IMG/VR virus record: IMGVR_UViG_3300032675_000001 | Span: 1 to 64,000 of that record | Strand: one strand, 5' to 3' | DNA length: 64,000 bases | Source of the DNA: a virus | Shown here: in pieces, positions 16,669 to 25,839 of the stretch | Layout: every line of letters begins with the position of its first letter | Numbering within the stretch: the first letter of the stretch is position 1 | The notes under the pieces: model-generated | Told to the model about the DNA's origin: nothing | Database searches by the model: none | The model's input: only the letters and a program-made list of their open reading frames with translations | Translations under genes and position numbers: made by a program

Positions 16669-16853
16669 TCTATTTTTTTGCAAAAATACTGAACCTCAAT
16701 GAACTCATTGTTTTCAACGAGATATTTGTATCTGTCACCTTGCGCTTTGCATTCTTCCATAGATTCTTGTTCTATGGCTTCGCTCCATGCGAGTTTAACT
16801 TTATGGGTACTCGGGTCCATATAGTACACAAGTATAAACAGCAAAACCTTCAT
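16665..16853 (-). CDS. small possibly membrane-attached protein
   Basis: 62 residues; N-terminus MKVLLFILVYY is hydrophobic (short signal/anchor), the rest is acidic and polar with Cys at residues 35 and 58. A TTGACA at 16947-16952 is upstream, but its -10 is poor. Function unknown. Confidence 0.45.
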   Translation of the reverse strand: MKVLLFILVYYMDPSTHKVKLAWSEAIEQESMEECKAQGDRYKYLVENNEFIEVQYFCKKID

Positions 16854-16962
16854 ACCAAACTACCTTCGTCATAACCATAACATATCCATAAGGAAAATGG
16901 TTAATTTTCATTAAACATTGCTCCCCGTATCAGAAACACCGGCCCATGTCAATCTATTTTTT

Positions 16963-16970
16963 GATAAATA
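16963..16970 (+). promoter_or_regulatory. late promoter GATAAATA, leaderless geometry
   Basis: GATAAATA followed by AGTGT and ATG at 16976. The predicted transcription start is the start codon. There is no ribosome binding site for this or the upstream in-frame ATG at 16946. Confidence 0.6.
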
Positions 16971-16975
16971 AGTGT

Positions 16976-18697
16976 ATGCCACGTTTATCACTCTGGAAAC
17001 CCAATAAGCAAAATGATTATCGTTTCTTTGACAGAACGATATCAGAACAATTAACTGTGGGAGGCACAGACCTGTATATCCACAAGTATGCTGGTGTCTC
17101 CAATCAGGGACCATCTATTGACGCCACCCAGCCTCAGTATCTGGAACCAAGTCCAACACAGATTCAAGATTTGCTGTTTTTAGAAAACCGTGATAGAATC
17201 TACGATCCAAACATCTATCGTCTTCGTGGTCACTACTCTGTTCAGAACCTTGACTTTGATCTCAGTCAGTTCGGTTTGTTCCTAAACAACGACATCATTT
17301 TTATCACTGTTCATTACAATGACATGATTGATATCATTGGGAGAAAGTTGATGGTAGGGGACGTTCTTGAACTCCCACATCTTATTGACTACAACCCATT
17401 AGACGAAACCATTCCAGTTGCACTGAAGCGTTTTATGCAAATCACTGATGCCAACTTCGCAAGTGAGGGATTTTCACAGACTTGGTTCCCGCATTTATGG
17501 CGCATTAAATGTGAACCTCTCGTCAATTCCGAAGAGTTTGCTGATATTCTTAATCAACCTATTCAACAAGACAACTATTTGGGTGATTTTGATCCATCTA
17601 AAACTTATCCTCAAGGATACACTGTGACGTATGCCGGAACCATTTACCAATCAACAGGTCCTGTTCCTGCAGGCATTACGCCACCAAATGCAGCATATTG
17701 GTCTGTTGTGCCTAATGGTAGCCTTTCTGATATTCTGTCCACCTATAACAAAAACATTGCAATCAATGACGCTAATCTTCAAGAAGCAGAACGCTTGTTA
17801 CCTAAATCAGGCTATGATAACAGCAATCTTTATGTAGTTCCAACTTACGGTGCATATCAATCGGATGGTACATTATCGGATCATCCCAATGAACCGGCAC
17901 CACCTATTGATATTATCATTAATACTACTAACACTCAGCCCATTGTAACAGGAAACGTTGTTATGATTCGCGATCCTAGATATCGTGTCCCGAGTGCTGG
18001 CATCAAGATTTCCAAAGAAGCATTACAGAGTATTTGGGACATGACGGTGGATGCTGAAGGATTATCTGACAAGATTGACAAGTTTGTTGCGGCAAATTTA
18101 TCGGTTATTGAAGTTGCACCTGAAAAAACCGCTGGTGGCTCCGGATCAGTGGAAACAACTAAACTGTTGGCTGTACAGTCATTAGGAATGGCCACAGGCC
18201 CATATGGTACTGCCGATAATACATATGCAACTGCCGATCAAGACCCTACTGCGGCTGGATTTACGGGTGACATAACCCAGCAAATGGACTATCGTGCAGA
18301 CTGTGATCCTGCTTACCAATACATTGCTCGTGCTACCCCACGATCATTTGGATATGCTGCTGGTTATCTTACCGGAGATGGTCAAGCACCAGATGGATTC
18401 CCAGTTGCTGCTGGAATTGCATTTCCTCAAAACCCACAAGTTGGTGATTATTTCTTGCGTATTGATTATCTACCACAATTGCTATTTCGTTGGGACGGAA
18501 CATTATGGGTAAGAATATCTGAAAACGTAAGAACTCAGACAGGCTTTGCCGATACGTCCAATCAGTCACAACTTTCATCATTTATTAATAACGACAATCA
18601 AATTTATGTAAATAACGATAATGCATTTGTACCTGAAAAGCAAGGTCTATCAACGATATTAAGAATTGCTCCAGATACACTTCCACCAGAAGATTGA
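16976..18697 (+). CDS. 14: neck protein gp14-like
   Basis: 573 residues from MPRLSLWKPNK, chosen because GATAAATA ends 5 nt upstream; an ATG 10 codons earlier is in frame. Blocks DYRFFDRTISEQLTVGGTDL, QDLLFLENRDRIYDPNIY and DFDLSQFGLFLNNDIIF match the neck/connector proteins called gp14 in T4-like environmental phages. Residues 210-260 contain a chitin-binding-like Y-x4-Y-x-W module (GDFDPSKTYPQGYTVTYAG). It is about twice the length of T4 gp14. First gene of a three-gene plus-strand block. Confidence 0.65.
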   Translation: MPRLSLWKPNKQNDYRFFDRTISEQLTVGGTDLYIHKYAGVSNQGPSIDATQPQYLEPSPTQIQDLLFLENRDRIYDPNIYRLRGHYSVQNLDFDLSQFGLFLNNDIIFITVHYNDMIDIIGRKLMVGDVLELPHLIDYNPLDETIPVALKRFMQITDANFASEGFSQTWFPHLWRIKCEPLVNSEEFADILNQPIQQDNYLGDFDPSKTYPQGYTVTYAGTIYQSTGPVPAGITPPNAAYWSVVPNGSLSDILSTYNKNIAINDANLQEAERLLPKSGYDNSNLYVVPTYGAYQSDGTLSDHPNEPAPPIDIIINTTNTQPIVTGNVVMIRDPRYRVPSAGIKISKEALQSIWDMTVDAEGLSDKIDKFVAANLSVIEVAPEKTAGGSGSVETTKLLAVQSLGMATGPYGTADNTYATADQDPTAAGFTGDITQQMDYRADCDPAYQYIARATPRSFGYAAGYLTGDGQAPDGFPVAAGIAFPQNPQVGDYFLRIDYLPQLLFRWDGTLWVRISENVRTQTGFADTSNQSQLSSFINNDNQIYVNNDNAFVPEKQGLSTILRIAPDTLPPED

Positions 18698-18707
18698 GAG
18701 ATAATAC

Positions 18708-20084
18708 GTGGCTGAATTTTTTTATGACGAACAGATTAGACGTTACCTTATACAGTTCGGTAAGATTTTTAGTTCTTGGAATGTAACAAAGGGAAACGAT
18801 CCTCAGGGTAATCCTATTATTGTTCGTGTTCCTATTATGTATGGGGATCAAAGTAGACAAGCAGCGACTATTATTGCCAATAACTCTGCTAGCAATCTCC
18901 CGAGTGCACCGATGATTACATATTATATCAGCGGTGTTGAGTATAACCAAAAATGGGCTACCGATCCTACTTTTATTGATAAACTCAACGTAAGACAGCG
19001 TACATATAATAGTGAAACTCAGTCCTACGAGACTACACAAGCTCAAGCATTTACTATTGAGCGACAAATGCCTGTTCCATATACTCTTCGTATCACTGTT
19101 GATTTTTGGACCACAAACTATAACCAAAAGTTGCAACTATTGGAACAGCTTGGAACACTGTTTAATCCTGCTCTTGAAATTCAAAGCACTGATAACTTTG
19201 TTGACTGGACTTCTTTGTCATCTGTATTCCAAGACGGATTGAATTTTAGTAGTAAAACTATTCCTGTTGGTGGTAACAACCCAATTGATATTATGACTTG
19301 GAAGTTTTATATGCCTATTTGGCTATCAACTCCTGCTAAGTTAAAGAAACTTGGGGTTGTAGAAAAAATCATTGCCTCAATATATCAGGGAACCGCGTTA
19401 CAAGATGTGCAAAACGAAGATTTACTGCTAGGGACGAGACAAAAGATTACCCCATATGGCTACCAAGTGTTGCTTCTTGGAAATCAACTACAGTTGCTTC
19501 CACAAAATGCAGCCCCGTATCCACCAAATGATCAGTTTGCATTACCAAGCAATCCAAATACCGATCTATATTGGACATCATTCTTGAACGTATATGGAGC
19601 AATCAGACCGGGGATTTCTCAGATTTGGCTACAGAATCCATATATGACAACTGATATAGTTGGAACTATAGTTCTTAATCCAACTGATGATAGATTTTTA
19701 ATCTATAATATTGATCCAAATACTTTGCCACAAAACACTCTTGATCCTGTGGACAGTATCATTAATCCATTAGTAACTGGACCTAACGCTGGATTGCCCG
19801 GTCCTACACCAAATAAAAGATATCTGATAGTAGAGGATATCGGGAGCGATGGTGATACTACAGTTGCTTGGGGTGGACTAGTTGCCAATGCTAATGATAT
19901 TATTCAGTATAACGCGACAACAAATAAATGGTTTGTTGCATTTAATGCTGAAGGTTCAAGCGAGGTTGAATTTGTTACCAATATGACAACAGGAGTTCAA
20001 TACCGATATGATACTGATCAAAACATATGGGTAAAATCATACGAAGGCTTTTATGAAGCTGGGAATTTCAGTATCGTTATATGA
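18708..20084 (+). CDS. 15: tail sheath stabiliser / completion protein gp15
   Basis: 458 residues (T4 gp15 is 272), GTG start. The N-terminus FFYDEQIRRYLIQFGKIFSS followed by VRVPIMYGD is the gp15 signature; the central IERQMPVPYTLRITVDFWT block also fits. In T4, gp15 caps the tail for head joining. C-terminal extension of about 190 residues is extra. The next gene overlaps by ATGA. Confidence 0.8.
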   Translation: MAEFFYDEQIRRYLIQFGKIFSSWNVTKGNDPQGNPIIVRVPIMYGDQSRQAATIIANNSASNLPSAPMITYYISGVEYNQKWATDPTFIDKLNVRQRTYNSETQSYETTQAQAFTIERQMPVPYTLRITVDFWTTNYNQKLQLLEQLGTLFNPALEIQSTDNFVDWTSLSSVFQDGLNFSSKTIPVGGNNPIDIMTWKFYMPIWLSTPAKLKKLGVVEKIIASIYQGTALQDVQNEDLLLGTRQKITPYGYQVLLLGNQLQLLPQNAAPYPPNDQFALPSNPNTDLYWTSFLNVYGAIRPGISQIWLQNPYMTTDIVGTIVLNPTDDRFLIYNIDPNTLPQNTLDPVDSIINPLVTGPNAGLPGPTPNKRYLIVEDIGSDGDTTVAWGGLVANANDIIQYNATTNKWFVAFNAEGSSEVEFVTNMTTGVQYRYDTDQNIWVKSYEGFYEAGNFSIVI

Positions 20085-20485
20085 CAAATACTGCTGCTGG
20101 TGTTTTTTTCTATAGTTCTTCCACCAATCGTTATCTATACCTACTACGTGCAGATTCACGAAGTCCTACTTGGAGTATGCCGGGAGGAGGAATAAACGCA
20201 GATGAAACTCTTTTAGAGGGGATTGCTCGTGAATGTAGGGAAGAAATGGATTTTGACATTTCTGATTTAAAACTGATACCAATTCAAAAGTTTGTTAATA
20301 ACACATTCACTTATCATACTTTTTTCTGTGCAGTCAGAGAAGAATTTATTCCAAAATTAAATGAAGAACATGTCGGGTATGCTTGGGTTGGAGAAGGACA
20401 GTATCCAAAACCACTTCATCCAGGCCTGTTTTCTACTGTCAATATTGATATTGTTACTGAGAAGTTAAATTCACTGGCAAAATAA
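20081..20485 (+). CDS. Nudix hydrolase
   Basis: 134 residues. Nudix box with G36, E42, R50-E51, E54-E55 in the correct spacing (GGINADETLLEGIARECREE); the usual Gly after EE is Asp57. It would hydrolyse a nucleoside diphosphate-linked substrate, which cannot be told from the sequence. Start overlaps the gp15 stop (ATGA), so it is probably co-translated with late genes, which is unusual for a metabolic enzyme. Confidence 0.85.
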   Translation: MTNTAAGVFFYSSSTNRYLYLLRADSRSPTWSMPGGGINADETLLEGIARECREEMDFDISDLKLIPIQKFVNNTFTYHTFFCAVREEFIPKLNEEHVGYAWVGEGQYPKPLHPGLFSTVNIDIVTEKLNSLAK

Positions 20486-20507
20486 TAGGGACCGAAGCCC
20501 CTATTAT
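20482..20507. terminator. hairpin between convergent genes
   Basis: Stem ATAATAGGG / CCCTATTAT with an 8-nt loop, between the Nudix stop and the stop of the next minus-strand gene. No long T-run; likely a bidirectional terminator. Confidence 0.55.
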
Positions 20508-20827
20508 CATAGTCCGAAAACTTTGCCTACAACATGAAATCCTAAAGCGCCAGCAAGTGCTGCACCTCCCATTACCATCCATCTCCACTTTTCTAAAGCA
20601 GTGATCTTTTCTTCAAGTTTGGTATGTGCAGTCTTGCTACTATCTTCCATTGATTTAATGGCTGTCATTGTAGCAGTCGTGCTTGCTTTAACGCTTTCAC
20701 TAACTTCCTTCAAGCCAGTTTTCAAATCGTCAACTTTTTCATTGAGATTTGAATACTGGACTCGAAGGACCGCGATTTCAGTCTCGGTCTGCTGGTTAAC
20801 CTGTTGTGCTGTTGAACGAGAGACCAT
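20507..20827 (-). CDS. coiled-coil membrane protein (XhlA-like, possible lysis or holin role)
   Basis: 106 residues. Residues 15-80 form an amphipathic coiled coil (LNEKVDDLKTGLKEVSESV, LEEKITALEKWRW), followed by a C-terminal membrane segment (MVMGGAALAGALGFHVVGKVF). This is the architecture of haemolysin XhlA-type proteins found in phage lysis modules. No endolysin is visible nearby, so a lysis role is only a suggestion. Confidence 0.55.
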   Translation of the reverse strand: MVSRSTAQQVNQQTETEIAVLRVQYSNLNEKVDDLKTGLKEVSESVKASTTATMTAIKSMEDSSKTAHTKLEEKITALEKWRWMVMGGAALAGALGFHVVGKVFGL

Positions 20828-20839
20828 GACTTATTTTCC

Positions 20840-22252
20840 TTATGCGTTGTTGATAGTGATGATAGGCATTGGCTGACCAGATACTCTTGATGTTTGACTA
20901 TCAATTGGATTGGTACCAGGATATGTATTTGCAGCATAGGCAGTACCGAATGTCGCAATGACAGTTGGGTAAGCGTTTGCAGCAATTGCAAATCCAGTTC
21001 CAGCAACGTTACCTGTTGCAGTGAAAGTAATGCCAGTCATATTGTCGCGTGCGCCAACTGATGTCCAGAGAGTATTGCCTGCGTTTGCAATAGTATACTG
21101 AGTACCGGCTACGAGTGCATTGGAATAAGTCCATGCAGTATATGCTTCTGATTGATAATCATCAAGATTGAACAAGTTCACAGTTGATGAGTTTGCGTAA
21201 GTACCTGTGATAATCATGGTGTTTGGCAACATTGCAGTATTTGCAACATTTGCAGTATAGCACTGTGATGTGAGACCAGAAGTTAATCCGATTACAAGAT
21301 ACTTGGTCTTGCCTTTTTGGCGCTGAATGAATCCAGTTTCAGGTGTTGCCTGAATGAATGCACTGTTTGAAACCGCAACTGCTGCATTTGCAGTGAATGT
21401 TATGGTATCTTGTAGAGCATTTGCAGTTACGCTTGCGTTAGATGACAATTGTACTGGTGCTCCACCAACTGATGTTGAAACAGTGAATGCAGCAGCGTTT
21501 GGAGTGGTCTTGACATAATAAACGTTGCCAGCAGTTAGCCCACCGAAGGTAGTGTCGAAAATGACAGGCGCATTTGCGATCAATGTCAATGCATTTCCTG
21601 AGGTACCGATTACGTTGCCAGTTGCGGTCGTGTTTGCAACTACAACTGCGTTATTACCTGGAGTACCAGTTACATAACCTACTGTAGTGTAGTCAGTTTG
21701 AATACCATTGATGTTTGCTACTGGGATTTGAATTACAGCACCGTTTGCTACGTTAGTAGCAAAGTTAGTATTCAATCCTGCTGCTCTTGGGCTAGTAGTT
21801 GAAGTGAAGAGAGTACCTGTACCGTTTGCACCGATTGCGACAGTTACGGAAACTTGTGAACCATATTGTGCAGTATTACCACCGACAACACCGTATGATG
21901 TTGCGTTAGTTGCAGTGTTTGATCCATTTGGATTACTGAATCCAGAATCAACCATACCAACAGTTGCTGCAATTGATTGACCAGTTGTAGTAGTTAGAGT
22001 TGGAACAGTCTGTGGCTGAACGCTAAGCTGAGTGCTTGATACCGAAAAGGTAGTTGAAGAAGCAACACTATTTACGTAGTAAGTAGTGCCAGCGACCAAC
22101 CCACCGATGTTTGCAGATACCACGAATGGCATACCTTTGGTTACGTTGGTTGCAGTTAGGTTACCAGAAGTAGTTACTAACTGAGTGGATGCAGTTGTTG
22201 CTGTAAGAGTTAGGACAGCCTGCGATTGTGCAATTTTTAGTGGACGACCCAT
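20840..22252 (-). CDS. repetitive beta-rich virion surface protein
   Basis: 470 residues with many Ala/Asn/Thr/Val repeats, starting MGRPLKIAQSQAVLTL. Contains LVAGTTYYVNSVASSTTFSVS and LTAGNVYYVKTTPNAAAFTVS modules, typical of phage surface or fibre repeats. It also has the WTSVGARDNMTGITFTATG motif shared with the sheath insertion. The TATAAATA promoter and a long structured leader precede it. Probably a head- or tail-decorating protein. Confidence 0.65.
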   Translation of the reverse strand: MGRPLKIAQSQAVLTLTATTASTQLVTTSGNLTATNVTKGMPFVVSANIGGLVAGTTYYVNSVASSTTFSVSSTQLSVQPQTVPTLTTTTGQSIAATVGMVDSGFSNPNGSNTATNATSYGVVGGNTAQYGSQVSVTVAIGANGTGTLFTSTTSPRAAGLNTNFATNVANGAVIQIPVANINGIQTDYTTVGYVTGTPGNNAVVVANTTATGNVIGTSGNALTLIANAPVIFDTTFGGLTAGNVYYVKTTPNAAAFTVSTSVGGAPVQLSSNASVTANALQDTITFTANAAVAVSNSAFIQATPETGFIQRQKGKTKYLVIGLTSGLTSQCYTANVANTAMLPNTMIITGTYANSSTVNLFNLDDYQSEAYTAWTYSNALVAGTQYTIANAGNTLWTSVGARDNMTGITFTATGNVAGTGFAIAANAYPTVIATFGTAYAANTYPGTNPIDSQTSRVSGQPMPIITINNA

Positions 22253-22342
22253 TTGTTTTTCCTTTTGTTATGCCGGGTTCTAGCCGGTACGCAGTGGGTG
22301 CTGCATAAACTCTCCGCATGAGAGTGTATGAAAGTATTTATA
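22253..22342 (-). promoter_or_regulatory. consensus late promoter TATAAATA with long structured leader
   Basis: A perfect T4 late element TATAAATA (22335-22342) is followed by a leader of about 80 nt. The leader contains a hairpin ACTCTC-ATGC-GGAGAGT, further GC-rich inverted segments, and AAGGAAA before the ATG at 22252. It is the longest clear late leader in the window. Confidence 0.65.
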
Positions 22343-22366
22343 CTTTTTGCGTAAAAATGAGGATGG

Positions 22367-22924
22367 TTACTGGCTGATGCCGCCGTTTGCTGGGTCAATA
22401 TTTACACCAGATGTTCCAGTATAAGCATAAGGCATACCCAACTCAGTGACTGAGAAAGGTGCGGCTGTTGCACCTGATACATTCAAGAATGAAATAATGT
22501 TACCTTGCCCCACATAGAAGCTACGTTCAACTGTGTTTGCTGGAATGATTTCGCTATTTGCAGTTGCAACAGCATAAGGAACACCGTATGGATTAAAAGT
22601 TGCTCCTGCCCCAGAGATTGCCACATTGGCATTTGCAGTGAGAGTTAAACTTGTGTTATTGGCTATTGATTTTACGATACCTACAGTTACTCCTGTAGCG
22701 TTTCCAATCCATGCACCAACATTTAACTGTGTAAAAAATGAAGAGCTTGATCCAGTTACAATATTGCTTGAGGTATTGGCAGTTACCGTGCCAGTTACAG
22801 CAACGTTAGGATAACTCGCTACAACTTGAATAGGCGAAGATGTAGTTGCAATTCTGACCTTATCAGTCTGAATGTTTGCAGTTGCCTGTGCCGTTGAGTT
22901 TGCTGTGTATACGTAAGATGCCAT
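22367..22924 (-). CDS. beta-rich virion surface protein
   Basis: 185 residues, Ala/Thr/Val/Asn-rich. Central repeat VTGTVTANTSSNIVTGSSSS then WIGNATGVTVGIVKSIANNT. Similar in style to the neighbours on both sides. A late motif AATAAATA and GAGGA precede the ATG. Likely structural; no named family. Confidence 0.6.
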   Translation of the reverse strand: MASYVYTANSTAQATANIQTDKVRIATTSSPIQVVASYPNVAVTGTVTANTSSNIVTGSSSSFFTQLNVGAWIGNATGVTVGIVKSIANNTSLTLTANANVAISGAGATFNPYGVPYAVATANSEIIPANTVERSFYVGQGNIISFLNVSGATAAPFSVTELGMPYAYTGTSGVNIDPANGGISQ

Positions 22925-22945
22925 TTTTGTTTATTCCTCTAAACT

Positions 22946-22953
22946 TATTTATT
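22946..22953 (-). promoter_or_regulatory. late promoter-like AATAAATA
   Basis: AATAAATA on minus, 21 bp before the ATG at 22924, followed by GAGGA. Confidence 0.5.
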
Positions 22954-22957
22954 CTTA

Positions 22958-25027
22958 TTAGTCATAAGTTGCGTTGAGTGTGTACCACTGTCCGCCCGGA
23001 GCAGTTGCATTTGTTGTGCAAATAAAATCAAGTCTTGATCCTGCTGGCTGAGCATATGCTACGTTTGCGGATTGCGAGTTAATAATACCATTACCTAATG
23101 GATACACGTTCAGTATGTTTGCTGAAGTGTTTAAGATTGTAATACGATATCCTGCAACTGCTGTAGGGAGCGACACACCATTTGCTCCAGATGATACCGT
23201 AGATACTACGTTAAAATCATTTGTCAGAGCAGTTGCTGTTCCCTGAGTTGACCCCGCTGCTGAAACCGCTCCCGCCACACTGAATATATGATGCGAAGTT
23301 GCAGATACGTTACCAACAGAAACGTTGCCAGTTACACTCAATGTAGTCAATATGCCAATAGATGTCAAATTAGTGGCAGTGGTCAAGTTCGGTTGTGAGG
23401 AAGTAGTGATTGTTCCAGCAGTTGTAGCTGATCCGGCTGTAGTTGCTGTAGTAGCACTTCCCGCACTTGTTGCATATGTTGCATTTGCCACAGGACCGCT
23501 TACATTAGAACCGGCTACTGAGTTTGCAATTGTTGCATATGCCACAGGACCACTTACATTAGAACCAGCTACTGAGTTTGCAGTTGTTGCATATGTTACT
23601 GGACCACTGACATTAGCGCCCGTAATAGAGCTAAGTGCTGCACCATTACCAAAATGATTACCCGTTATATTAGCACCAGATATATTGCCAGTTGCTATTA
23701 ATATATTGGTGCCTAGATTTCCAACATTTGCATTTCCGGAAATAGTCAACGTGGTTCCGGAATGCAAGTTTCCGTAAATATTACCGTTGGTATCTCTTAC
23801 GACGATGGTATTTGCTGCAATGGTGATTGTTGGGTTATAGCCATCCACCAAGTCAGCATTTAAATTGGCTACCTTTGTAGACGAGTTGACTGTCAATGGA
23901 GCAGTGCCATTTGCAATGTTTGAAGCAAACGAAACGGCAGAAACAACGGCAGTAGAATTTAGATTACCTACGTTTGCGTTCCCATTAACAGTTAGGATAT
24001 TATTAGCAAAATCAAATGTGAAGGTTGACGCTGATCCAAGGATACCGGCATCATTGAACTGCACTTGAGTGTTTGTTCCAGCGGCAACAGTTCCTCCCGA
24101 TCCACCACCAACCAAAGATGTTATTTGTCCACCAGTTTCATAAACACTTGCGGAAAGTCCATTTGCTGTTTGAAGGGCAAGAACTGGACCAGCCGTGCCA
24201 TTAGGATATACATTACTGGAAATCGTAATGGTTGTGCCGGTTGGTATGGAATTAATATAATATGTGGTATTATTGAGAATGCCACTAGTTGACATATTAC
24301 CAACAAACTGAACCGGTTTGTTTACTGAAAGTACGGCACTGTTTCCTACTGTTACAGTATTAACACTAGTTGTAGTATTTGATACAGTAGTATAAGCATA
24401 TGCATTATAAGAAGAAGTGTTTAATGTACTGGAAGATGCCGCAGCGTCAGTATATAGAGCAAAAGTTGTCGGAGTCAATACGTTTGCATAGTATGAATTT
24501 CCATTCAACTGAGTCATTCCTTGAGACCCAGTAATGGTTACCGCTGCACCTTTTGTTAAATTATGATTGGAAGTTGTTGTTACGACACCCGGATTTGCCT
24601 GTGTAACGTTTTCTATGAATGCAAGTAATGTTCCCTTTGGGGTCCATGAAAGATTTCCCAATCCATCAGTTTGCAAAATATAACCAATTGCACCACCACT
24701 GATGCTAACATTTGAAATATTACCAAGATTAATATTTCCACCAGCATTTCCGCCACTATTTACCCAGTTAGTCCCGTCATATGCCAATATTTCTCCTGCC
24801 GCTATAGTGACAGGATTCATGTTTAGATTTCCTATACTTCCATCAATTTGACTGAAGGCAATATTGGAATATGCGGTCAAAACTTCTACGTTTTGGTTTG
24901 GTGATGTCTTACCGATGAACAGACGGTTGTTGTCGGAAGCCCAACCGAACTCACCTTCGTCAAGTTGTGGCAGGTCTACTAGGTTGCCTGATCGTTGCTG
25001 GAGTTTCGAAATCTGTAAAATTGACAT
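22958..25027 (-). CDS. tail fibre-like protein
   Basis: 689 residues from MSILQISKLQQRSGN (a GTG five codons earlier is in frame but lies inside a hairpin). The N-terminal LPQLDEGEFGWASDNNRLFIG domain is the head of many phage fibres and recalls the RIWWNPDTNALYYSDG segment of the 59451 protein. It is followed by long beta repeats, including an exact 18-residue repeat (SVAGSNVSGPVAYATIAN). Residues 620-689 form a C-terminal domain (SRLDFICTTNATAPGGQWY). Confidence 0.7.
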   Translation of the reverse strand: MSILQISKLQQRSGNLVDLPQLDEGEFGWASDNNRLFIGKTSPNQNVEVLTAYSNIAFSQIDGSIGNLNMNPVTIAAGEILAYDGTNWVNSGGNAGGNINLGNISNVSISGGAIGYILQTDGLGNLSWTPKGTLLAFIENVTQANPGVVTTTSNHNLTKGAAVTITGSQGMTQLNGNSYYANVLTPTTFALYTDAAASSSTLNTSSYNAYAYTTVSNTTTSVNTVTVGNSAVLSVNKPVQFVGNMSTSGILNNTTYYINSIPTGTTITISSNVYPNGTAGPVLALQTANGLSASVYETGGQITSLVGGGSGGTVAAGTNTQVQFNDAGILGSASTFTFDFANNILTVNGNANVGNLNSTAVVSAVSFASNIANGTAPLTVNSSTKVANLNADLVDGYNPTITIAANTIVVRDTNGNIYGNLHSGTTLTISGNANVGNLGTNILIATGNISGANITGNHFGNGAALSSITGANVSGPVTYATTANSVAGSNVSGPVAYATIANSVAGSNVSGPVANATYATSAGSATTATTAGSATTAGTITTSSQPNLTTATNLTSIGILTTLSVTGNVSVGNVSATSHHIFSVAGAVSAAGSTQGTATALTNDFNVVSTVSSGANGVSLPTAVAGYRITILNTSANILNVYPLGNGIINSQSANVAYAQPAGSRLDFICTTNATAPGGQWYTLNATYD
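23488..23620. repeat. 54-bp tandem repeat inside fibre gene
   Basis: Two nearly identical 54-bp units (23488-23541, 23542-23595) and a partial third encode the 18-residue repeat of the fibre. In-frame copy-number change could alter fibre length. Confidence 0.8.
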
Positions 25028-25067
25028 AAGAGTATGTTTCACCCATTTGAATATACTCTTATTTATG
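25028..25067 (-). promoter_or_regulatory. late promoter CATAAATA abutting an inverted repeat at the fibre start
   Basis: CATAAATA (25060-25067) overlaps the 5' arm of an 8-bp inverted repeat (AAGAGTAT at 25053-25060, ATACTCTT at 25028-25035). The 3' arm touches the ATG at 25027. Promoter-proximal RNA would lack most of the 5' arm. Confidence 0.45.
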
Positions 25068-25086
25068 CTTTACAGAACGGAAACCT

Positions 25087-25800
25087 TTAAACAAACTGAG
25101 AGTAGTATTTCTCTAGTCTGGAATACCACATATCGGTATATTTGTCAAATTCATTACCTTCAATAATGAATTCCATATACTGTGGCTTAGTCCACACGTT
25201 ATCCAGAAGTTCTGGCTTGATGCACATAAATATTACCCCTTTGCGAATCTTTGTTCCATATACTTCATTGTGTGCTAATGCGTATGCTGAGGTCTGAACA
25301 AAGTAATCATCAATCCACTCGCGTTTCTTTATCTTGTTGGATTGTTTGTGGTCCATGATAGCTTCTGCTCCTTCATGGACGCCACATAGGTCAGTCGTTC
25401 CTGCATATACCTCTGGGAAATGTAGGGATACTTCTGTACCCCAAAACTCATCACACTTACTTAATCCATTTGTGATGATTTCGTTCGCCATTAAATGACT
25501 TTGCTGACTATATGGATTGCTTCCGGGTTCTCCGATGATATCCAATTTGATAAAGTCTTCAATCCATTTGTGCATACGAGTACCTCTACTGGCAGCTTCA
25601 TTTGTGATAGCCTGTGCCTGTTTGTGACCGACACGATTTCGCCAGTTATTTAATGCTCGTTTAGTTTCTTCTGATTTGGTTGCATCCAAGATCGTAGTTA
25701 CACTAGGAACTTTGGAACCATCTGGAGTTAGATACCGACGCGATCCGTCAACATTAACCCTCTTCATTTCTGCGTAGGGGAATTTTTGAGTTATAGCCAT
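25087..25800 (-). CDS. RecB/MGME1-like PD-(D/E)XK exonuclease
   Basis: 237 residues. Motifs in order: PSVTTILDATKS, ASRGTRMHKWIEDF, TEVSLHFPEVYAGTTDL (Asp137), AIMDHKQSN (Asp150, Lys152) and QTSAYALAHNEVYG (Q-x2-AY). This is the Cas4/RecB/mitochondrial MGME1-type nuclease core seen in many T4-like environmental phages. It probably processes single-stranded DNA ends in replication or recombination. It has a strong early promoter with leaderless geometry, unlike its late structural neighbours. Confidence 0.8.
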   Translation of the reverse strand: MAITQKFPYAEMKRVNVDGSRRYLTPDGSKVPSVTTILDATKSEETKRALNNWRNRVGHKQAQAITNEAASRGTRMHKWIEDFIKLDIIGEPGSNPYSQQSHLMANEIITNGLSKCDEFWGTEVSLHFPEVYAGTTDLCGVHEGAEAIMDHKQSNKIKKREWIDDYFVQTSAYALAHNEVYGTKIRKGVIFMCIKPELLDNVWTKPQYMEFIIEGNEFDKYTDMWYSRLEKYYSQFV

Positions 25801-25806
25801 TTGTTG

Positions 25807-25835
25807 ATTATACTATCAATATACTGAAATGTCAA
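25807..25835 (-). promoter_or_regulatory. early promoter TTGACA-17-TATAAT, leaderless geometry
   Basis: Full consensus: TTGACA (25830-25835), 17 bp, TATAAT (25807-25812), then exactly 6 nt to the ATG at 25800. No Shine-Dalgarno sequence. Confidence 0.85.
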
Positions 25836-25839
25836 TATA

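Noticed and set aside
16924-16952. Early promoter for the 62-aa gene at 16665-16853
   Set aside because: TTGACA is present but at 16-18 bp spacing the -10 positions are GC-rich (TACGGG), so it was not listed as a promoter.
18585-19136. 183-codon minus-strand frame antisense to gp15
   Set aside because: Lies fully within the well-supported gp15 gene, lacks a promoter or ribosome binding site and has no recognisable domain.
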